DNA from: an uncultured Fibrobacter sp.
Lineage (GTDB): Bacteria > Fibrobacterota > Fibrobacteria > Fibrobacterales > Fibrobacteraceae
Length of the DNA stretch: 11,487 nt
Reading direction: 5' to 3'
NCBI RefSeq assembly: GCF_937877005.1
Contig: NZ_CALEFV010000156.1
Span: 1 to 11,487 of the forward strand
Position 1 is the first letter of the stretch, and the number at the start of each line of letters is the position of its first letter. The position numbers and the translations under genes were made by a program. The notes beneath the pieces were generated by a model. That model ran no database searches. It saw only the letters and a list, made by a program, of their open reading frames with translations, and was not told the origin of the DNA. Shown here one piece after another: positions 6,269 to 11,487 of this stretch.

Positions 6269-8649
6269 TGCCTATCGAGAAAGAAGTTTTCACGATTGCG
6301 ATTGCGGGCAACCCGAACTGCGGAAAGACGGCGCTCTTTAACTCGCTGACCGGCTCGAACCAGATTGTGGGCAACTGGCCTGGCGTGACTGTCGAAAAGA
6401 AGGAAGGCCAGTTCAAGCTCGACAACCACACGATTCGCGTGGTGGACTTGCCGGGTATTTACGCGCTGTTTGCAAACTCCGAAGACGAGCGTGCCGCTCT
6501 CGATTACCTGCTCAAGGGCGAGGCGGACTTAGTCGTGAATATTTTGGATGCGACGAACCTGGAACGCAACCTGTTCCTCACGAGCCAGCTGATGGAAAAG
6601 GGCGTGCCGATGGTCTTGGCGGTGAACATGATGGACATCGCGGCGAGCCGCGGCGTCCATGTGGACCTGCACAAGCTCGAAGAAATCCTCGGCGTGACGG
6701 CGATTGGCCTCACGGCGGTTTCGCCCAAGAGCTGCGAAGGATTCGTGAACGACTTGCACAAGCTGCTGCATAACAGCCGCGAGCTTCCGCTCCCGAAGGC
6801 GGTCAAGCATTCCGAAGTTCTCGAGAAACTGATTGAAGAAATTGCGGTGCCGCTCAAGCCCGTAGCCGACAAACTCGGCGCAAGCCCGCGCTGGACGGCG
6901 GTGCAGTACCTGGAACATAGCGGGCGAGTGCTGGAACTTGCCGACGAACTCGGTGTCGAAATCCCGCACGACAAGATTGAAGAAGACTTGGGCGAAGAGG
7001 TGGAATTTGCGCTGGCCGATTCCCGCTACTCCTACGCCCGCGACATCGCGAAGGCGGTCATTCGCGACAATACCAACAGGAGCACGCGGACCGACAAGCT
7101 TGACAAGCTCTTCTTGAACCGCATCCTGGGAATTCCGCTTTTCCTAGTCGCCATGTATCTGGTGTTCTGGTTTGCGGTGAAGGTCGGCAGCGCATTCATC
7201 GATTTCTTCGACATCCTGTTCGGTGGCATTTTCGTGGATGGCATGACGGAACTGTTGACGAAGATTGGCGCGCCGGGCGTTGTCGTGGCGCTGTTGGCGA
7301 ACGGCATTGGTACGGGCATCCAGACGGTATCGACATTCATTCCGGTTATCTTCTTCATGTTCCTTTGCCTTTCGTTCCTTGAAGATTCCGGCTATATGTC
7401 GCGTGCGGCGTTCGTGGCGGATCGCTTTATGCGGTTCCTCGGGCTCCCGGGCAAGGCGTTCGTGCCGATGATTGTGGGCTTTGGCTGCTCGGTGCCTGCG
7501 CTCATGGGCACGCGTACGCTCGAAAACAAGCGTGAAAGGTTCCTTACTTTGTTCCTGGTGCCGTTCATGAGTTGTGGCGCGCGCCTCCCGGTGTATGCGC
7601 TATTTGGTGCGGCGTTCTTCGGCGAAAGTGCGGGGACGCTCGTGTTCGGAATTTACCTGACAGGCATTGTGATTGCTCTGATTTACGGCCTGCTCTTGCG
7701 CCATACGGTTTTCATGGGCAAGGAATCGACGTTTATCATGGAATTGCCGCCTTACCATTTGCCCAAGGTGCGCAACCTTTTCCGCCACGCGTGGCTCCGC
7801 CTCAAGGAATTCGTTTTCCGTGCGGGCAAGGTCGTGCTCATTATGGTGACGGTGCTTGGCTTTATGGGCTCCGTCGGCACTGACGGAAGTTTCGGTAACG
7901 ATAACAACGAAAAGTCGGTGCTGAGCGCCGTGGGTACGGTGATTACGCCCGTGTTCGAGCCCTTCGGTGTTGAACGCGATAACTGGCCCGCTTCGGTGGC
8001 GCTCTTTACGGGGCTCTTCGCGAAAGAGGCGATTGTCGGAACGCTCAATTCGCTGTATGCCATCGAGGGCACGGGTGATGCTAACACTGCCGAAAAAGCG
8101 GGGGAGGTCGACGCAGCTCCAGACGAGAATGTGGCCCCTTCGACAGGCTCAGGGACCTTAAAGGACGCTGCCATTCGGCAGGCTCAGGGACCCGAGTCGT
8201 CATTTAGCCTCAAATCAACGGTGAAGGAAGCTCTTGTGAGTGTCCCGGCGAACCTGGTAGAAGTCTTTACCTCGATTGCGAACCCGCTGGGCGTTAAGGA
8301 TGCGATTGCTGAATCCGAAAATGCCGGAAACGAAGGTGCGTACAAGACGATGCAGGCACATTTCAACCTCGGTCGCTTCCAGGTGCTGGCTTATCTGCTG
8401 TTCATCTTGCTCTACGTGCCGTGCCTTGCCGCCATGGGAACCGCCTTCCGCGAACTCGGTCGCTTCTACGGAACGCTCATGATGGTGCTCCAGACAGTTA
8501 TTGGCTGGAGCCTCTCGGTGCTGTTCTTCCAGGTAACCTGCGGGCATTCCGTCGCATTAATCGTGACTTCACTCGTGCTTCTCGCCGGTGTGGTCGTGAG
8601 CCTCGTGCTGATTGGCCGCGACCAGCGCAAGAAGAAAGTGTTCGACTAA
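6268..8649 (+). CDS. feoB: FeoB, ferrous iron transporter with N-terminal GTPase domain
   Basis: This is the inner-membrane Fe2+ permease, 793 residues. The G domain has G1 GNPNCGKT (14-21), switch region VGNWPGVTVE (34-43), G3 DLPG (60-63), and G4 NMMD (120-123). A helical linker leads to the membrane part at about 285. The two Gate regions show GFGCSVPALMGTR and PFMSCGARLPVY, then ASVALFTGLFAKEAIVGTLNSLY, with the final segments YLLFILLYVPCLAAMGTAFREL. The GTG start at 6268 has AGGAG six bases upstream and shares a base with the feoA stop, which points to coupling. The hydrophilic loop after GTLNSLYAIEG is about 30 residues longer than I expect from E. coli FeoB. It contains two copies of a dispersed DNA repeat (about residues 624-642), in a loop that should tolerate insertion. 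No feoC follows. A terminator comes within 20 bases. The frame is intact and it is probably functional. Confidence 0.97.
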   Translation: MPIEKEVFTIAIAGNPNCGKTALFNSLTGSNQIVGNWPGVTVEKKEGQFKLDNHTIRVVDLPGIYALFANSEDERAALDYLLKGEADLVVNILDATNLERNLFLTSQLMEKGVPMVLAVNMMDIAASRGVHVDLHKLEEILGVTAIGLTAVSPKSCEGFVNDLHKLLHNSRELPLPKAVKHSEVLEKLIEEIAVPLKPVADKLGASPRWTAVQYLEHSGRVLELADELGVEIPHDKIEEDLGEEVEFALADSRYSYARDIAKAVIRDNTNRSTRTDKLDKLFLNRILGIPLFLVAMYLVFWFAVKVGSAFIDFFDILFGGIFVDGMTELLTKIGAPGVVVALLANGIGTGIQTVSTFIPVIFFMFLCLSFLEDSGYMSRAAFVADRFMRFLGLPGKAFVPMIVGFGCSVPALMGTRTLENKRERFLTLFLVPFMSCGARLPVYALFGAAFFGESAGTLVFGIYLTGIVIALIYGLLLRHTVFMGKESTFIMELPPYHLPKVRNLFRHAWLRLKEFVFRAGKVVLIMVTVLGFMGSVGTDGSFGNDNNEKSVLSAVGTVITPVFEPFGVERDNWPASVALFTGLFAKEAIVGTLNSLYAIEGTGDANTAEKAGEVDAAPDENVAPSTGSGTLKDAAIRQAQGPESSFSLKSTVKEALVSVPANLVEVFTSIANPLGVKDAIAESENAGNEGAYKTMQAHFNLGRFQVLAYLLFILLYVPCLAAMGTAFRELGRFYGTLMMVLQTVIGWSLSVLFFQVTCGHSVALIVTSLVLLAGVVVSLVLIGRDQRKKKVFD
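8139..8192. repeat. Two direct copies of a dispersed repeat inside feoB
   Basis: TTCGACAGGCTCAGGGACC (8139-8157) and TTCGGCAGGCTCAGGGACC (8174-8192) are 19-mers differing at one base, 35 bases apart start to start. The first is read as PSTGSGTLK and the second as IRQAQGPE, because they fall in different codon phases. The shared signal is thus at DNA level, not protein level. I recognise the sequence as a small repeat common in intergenic DNA of many bacteria. Confidence 0.85.
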
Positions 8650-8666
8650 TTTCTTTCTGCATATTG

Positions 8667-8697
8667 AAAAAGTCTCGGCGGCGTGCCGGGACTTTTC
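8667..8697. terminator. Bidirectional intrinsic terminator between feoB and pyrG
   Basis: AAAAGTCTCGGC (8668-8679) and GCCGGGACTTTT (8685-8696) pair over 12 bases with one T-G wobble and a 5-base loop. The A-run on one side and T-run on the other give a U-tract in either direction. It therefore ends feoB on the plus strand and pyrG on the minus strand, whose stop codon is about 20 bases away. Confidence 0.88.
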
Positions 8698-8715
8698 TAT
8701 TTGGTTGTTCTGCGC

Positions 8716-10410
8716 TTACTTTTTCTTTGCCGGCGCAGTTTTAGCCGATGCGGTCCCTTTTTTCTTTTGTTCTTGCACATGCGAAACATTTTTCTTGTTT
8801 AGCGCTGCCTTCACGAGCCCGCTGAACAGCGGGTGCGGCGCAGTGGGCCTGCTCTTGAATTCCGGATGGAACTGGCAGGCTTCGAAGTAGGGGTGGTTCT
8901 TGATTTCCACCATTTCTACGAGCTTGCCATCAGGCGATGTACCGGCGATCTTGAGGCCGGCCTTTTCGAGTTCTTTGCGGAATTCGCTGTTGTAGTTGAA
9001 TTCGTAGCGGTGACGGTGGCGTTCGCTAATCTTTTCGCTCTTGTAGAGCTTTGCCGCGTTGGAATCCTTCATGAGCTTGCACGGGTAAGCGCCGAGGCGC
9101 ATGGTGCCGCCCTTTTCGGTGACGTTCTTCTGTTCGTCCATCAGGTCAATAACCGGGTGGGCCGTCTTTTCGTCGAATTCCGTGGAGTTGGCGTCTTTCC
9201 AGCCGAGAACGTTGCGTGCAAATTCAATCACGCAGCACTGCATACCGAGACAAATGCCCAGCAGCGGAACCTTGTGTTCGCGGGCATACTTGATGGCAAC
9301 ACACTTGCCGTTCACGCCGCGGCTACCGAAACCGCCCGGAATCAAGATGCCGTCCGCATTCTTGATCATGTTCGGATTCTTTTCAAGTTCTTCGGCTTCG
9401 ATGCATTCCACTTTCACCTTGGCGTTGTGTTCCATGCCGGCATGCTGCAAGGCTTCGTGCACGGACTTGTAGGCGTCGCGGATGGCGATGTACTTGCCCA
9501 CCAGCGCGATGGTGCATTCGTACTTCGGTTGGGTTGCCTTCTTGACGAGTTTGTCCCATTCGGAGTGGATGATGGGGTGTACGCTCAGGCGGAGCTGTTC
9601 CAACACGCGGAGGTCAAGTTCCTGCTTGGAAAGTTCGCGGGGCACGGCGTATACAGAATCCGTCACGTCCTTTTCTTCAATCACACATTCGGGCTTCACG
9701 TTGCAGAAGAGCGCGAGTTTGTCCAAGTGATCCTGCGGAATCGTCATTTCGGTACGACACACCAGAATGTCGGGGAAGATACCGATGTTGCGGAGTTCGG
9801 CAACCGAGTGCTGCGAGGGTTTTGTTTTGAGTTCGCCTGCGGCCTTCAGGTAAGGCACCAAAACCAGGTGGACAAAGCAGGTGTTTTCCACGCCGACTTC
9901 AAAACGGAACTGCCTTGCGGCTTCCAGGAAGGGGAGGGATTCAATGTCGCCTGCGACACCGCCGATTTCGCAGAGCACGATGTCTGCGCCGCTTTCGGCT
10001 GCAGAGCGGAAGGCATCCTTGATTTCGTTGGTGATGTGCGGAATGACCTGCACCGTGCCGCCCAGGTATTTTCCGGCGCGTTCTTTTGCAAGCACGGAGG
10101 AATAGATGCGACCCGAAGTGTAGCTGGAGGCCTTGGAGCATTGCACGCCTGCGAAGCGCTCGTAGTGGCCCAGGTCAAGGTCGGTTTCGTAGCCGTCGTC
10201 GGTCACGAAAACTTCGCCGTGCTGGTAAGGGCTCATGGTGCCCGGGTCTACGTTCAGGTACGGGTCCAGCTTCTGCATGAACACCTTGTAGCCGCGACTC
10301 TTGAGCAGCAGCGCGAGTGAAGCGGAGGTGATTCCCTTACCGAGGGAACTGACCACGCCGCCGGTAATGAAGATGTACTTGGTCTGTTTTTTGGGGGCGG
10401 CCTTCGTCAT
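8716..10410 (-). CDS. pyrG: CTP synthase
   Basis: This cytoplasmic enzyme makes CTP from UTP, ATP and glutamine, the last step of pyrimidine nucleotide synthesis. It has 564 residues. The N-terminal synthetase domain (about 10-275) has ITGGVVSSLGKGI (15-27, the P-loop-like ATP site), KLDPYLNVDPGTMSPYQHGEVFV and CEIGGVAGDIES. The C-terminal class I glutamine amidotransferase domain (about 298-540) has PGGFGSRG (oxyanion region), GICLGMQ with nucleophile Cys387, and QFHPEF giving His515 and Glu517. All catalytic residues are present. About 24 residues at the C-terminus (541-564) form a Lys/Ala/Gln tail beyond the usual end of the family. The ATG shares its A with the carA TAA stop (TAATG), and GGGAG lies seven bases upstream, so it should be translated in step with carA. 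Confidence 0.97.
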   Translation of the reverse strand: MTKAAPKKQTKYIFITGGVVSSLGKGITSASLALLLKSRGYKVFMQKLDPYLNVDPGTMSPYQHGEVFVTDDGYETDLDLGHYERFAGVQCSKASSYTSGRIYSSVLAKERAGKYLGGTVQVIPHITNEIKDAFRSAAESGADIVLCEIGGVAGDIESLPFLEAARQFRFEVGVENTCFVHLVLVPYLKAAGELKTKPSQHSVAELRNIGIFPDILVCRTEMTIPQDHLDKLALFCNVKPECVIEEKDVTDSVYAVPRELSKQELDLRVLEQLRLSVHPIIHSEWDKLVKKATQPKYECTIALVGKYIAIRDAYKSVHEALQHAGMEHNAKVKVECIEAEELEKNPNMIKNADGILIPGGFGSRGVNGKCVAIKYAREHKVPLLGICLGMQCCVIEFARNVLGWKDANSTEFDEKTAHPVIDLMDEQKNVTEKGGTMRLGAYPCKLMKDSNAAKLYKSEKISERHRHRYEFNYNSEFRKELEKAGLKIAGTSPDGKLVEMVEIKNHPYFEACQFHPEFKSRPTAPHPLFSGLVKAALNKKNVSHVQEQKKKGTASAKTAPAKKK

Positions 10411-11487
10411 TATTTTGCTCCCTTGAAGTTGAGAATCATTTGTCTGAATTCGCCGAACAGGTAGTAGGAATCGTTCGGGCCCGGAGCGGATTCCGGGTGG
10501 TACTGCACGCTGAACGCGGGGAGTTCCTTGTGGCGGATGCCCTCGACGGTGTTGTCGTTCAGGTTGACGTGGCTGACTTCCACATTCGCAGGGAGGCTGG
10601 ATTCCTCGATGGCGTAGTTGTGGTTCTGGCTCGTGATTTCTACAGCGCCGGTCTTCAAGTTCTTTACCGGATGGTTGCAGCCGTGATGGCCGAACTTGAG
10701 TTTGGAAACTTTCGCGCCGAGAGCAAGACCCAAAAGCTGGTTGCCGAGGCAGATGCCCATCAGCGGGACCTTGCCCAGCAGCTGTTTCACGACTGCAGCT
10801 ACCTGCGGGAGGCTGTTCGGGTCGGCGGGGCCGTTCGAGAGGAACACTCCGTCCGGATTCTTCGCCATAATTTGTTCGTAGGTGGCGTTAATCGGGAGCA
10901 CCGTCACCTTCATGTTCTGCGCGGCGAGATTCCTCAGGATGTTCGTCTTGATACCGAAATCCAGCGCGACAACGTTCAGGTCGCCTTCGGTACTGAATTC
11001 GTAGCCGTTCGGGTCGCTGACCTTGCTGGCGTAATCCTGACCGTCGAGGCCTTCCCAGGCTTTTGCCTTTGCGATAGCATCGGCTTCGCTCATGTCGGTG
11101 CCGTCCACGTGGAGGTAAGCCTTCTGTGCCCCGTGTTCACGCAGGTGGATGGTGAGAGCGCGGGTGTCTACGCCCGCGATGCCCGGCTTCTTGTGGGCGA
11201 GCATGTAGTCGTGCAGGCTCTCTTCGCCAATTTCCTTGCTCACGTCGTCCAGCGAGTTTACGACAATTCCGTTCAGGAACACGTCGCGCGATTCGGATTT
11301 TTCATGGTTTGCTGCGTAGGCGCCGACTTCGGCGGTGGTGAACACCACGAACTGACCTGCGTAAGAGGGGTCTGTCAGAATCTGCTTGTAACCGGCCATA
11401 CCGGTGTTGAACACGGCTTCGCCGACGGTATCGGTAGCAGCGCCAAAGGCGTAGCCCCTAAAAACGGTCCCGTCTGCCAGTGCCAGA
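10410..11487 (-). CDS. carA: Carbamoyl-phosphate synthase small subunit (glutaminase), 5' end off the window
   Basis: This subunit frees ammonia from glutamine and passes it to CarB to make carbamoyl phosphate for pyrimidines and arginine. About 358 codons are visible, running to the right edge in the same frame. The first visible residues, LALADGTVFRGYAFGAATDTVGEAVFNTGMAGY, match the start of the family, so only some five to ten codons are missing. The N-terminal domain includes ILTDPSYAGQ. The amidotransferase domain shows SNGPADP, GICLGNQLLGLALG with the catalytic Cys, GHHGCNHPV, TSQNHNYAI, and QYHPESAPGP with the catalytic His and Glu. An internal ATG at 11414 is not the start because homology continues upstream of it. 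The next gene is pyrG, overlapping by one base, not carB. The promoter lies outside the window. Confidence 0.96.
   Translation of the reverse strand, partial: LALADGTVFRGYAFGAATDTVGEAVFNTGMAGYKQILTDPSYAGQFVVFTTAEVGAYAANHEKSESRDVFLNGIVVNSLDDVSKEIGEESLHDYMLAHKKPGIAGVDTRALTIHLREHGAQKAYLHVDGTDMSEADAIAKAKAWEGLDGQDYASKVSDPNGYEFSTEGDLNVVALDFGIKTNILRNLAAQNMKVTVLPINATYEQIMAKNPDGVFLSNGPADPNSLPQVAAVVKQLLGKVPLMGICLGNQLLGLALGAKVSKLKFGHHGCNHPVKNLKTGAVEITSQNHNYAIEESSLPANVEVSHVNLNDNTVEGIRHKELPAFSVQYHPESAPGPNDSYYLFGEFRQMILNFKGAK

Noticed and set aside
8833..10320. A 495-codon open frame on the plus strand opposite pyrG
   Set aside because: It lies wholly antisense to a clear CTP synthase, has no family-like motifs, and reflects GC-rich third positions of pyrG.

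Overview
The window reads like a chromosomal segment of a Gram-negative rumen or gut anaerobe, most probably Fibrobacter or a close relative (Fibrobacterota). This is inferred from a TonB-dependent outer-membrane receptor, a lipoprotein with the Cys-Gly-Asp-Asp-poly-Ser start often seen in that group, A-rich Shine-Dalgarno regions, and moderate GC with strongly used GC-ending codons. No tRNA, rRNA, CRISPR array or insertion-sequence gene is visible. No gap between genes exceeds 170 bases.

Left edge (1-1755, minus strand): an ABC transporter half (permease plus ATPase) is cut off inside its ATPase domain. It runs directly, out of frame, into an iron-containing alcohol / glycerol dehydrogenase fragment that has no start codon. 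The join falls on a perfect 10-bp inverted repeat with a one-base centre (411-431). It is either a real deletion or rearrangement, or an assembly/amplification chimera. Codon use in the dehydrogenase fragment differs from the genes to the right.

Middle (1756-8649): this is an iron-acquisition block. A divergent regulatory region with a 12-bp inverted repeat separates the ABC gene from a TonB-dependent receptor. The receptor is followed by a lipoprotein that looks like a beta-propeller partner, then a strong intrinsic terminator. Next is an operon of a DtxR-type metal-dependent repressor, feoA and feoB. Together these would move ferric complexes across the outer membrane and ferrous iron across the inner membrane, with the repressor sensing metal (Fe2+ type judging by its Cys-x-x-Glu-His site). 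Two different dispersed repeat elements sit inside coding sequence here. One is in the lipoprotein signal peptide. The other occurs as two copies in a hydrophilic loop of FeoB, read in two different frames.

Right part (8650-11487, minus strand): a bidirectional terminator separates feoB from a convergent pyrimidine pair, carA followed by pyrG, overlapping by one base (TAATG). carA runs off the right edge and lacks only its first few codons.
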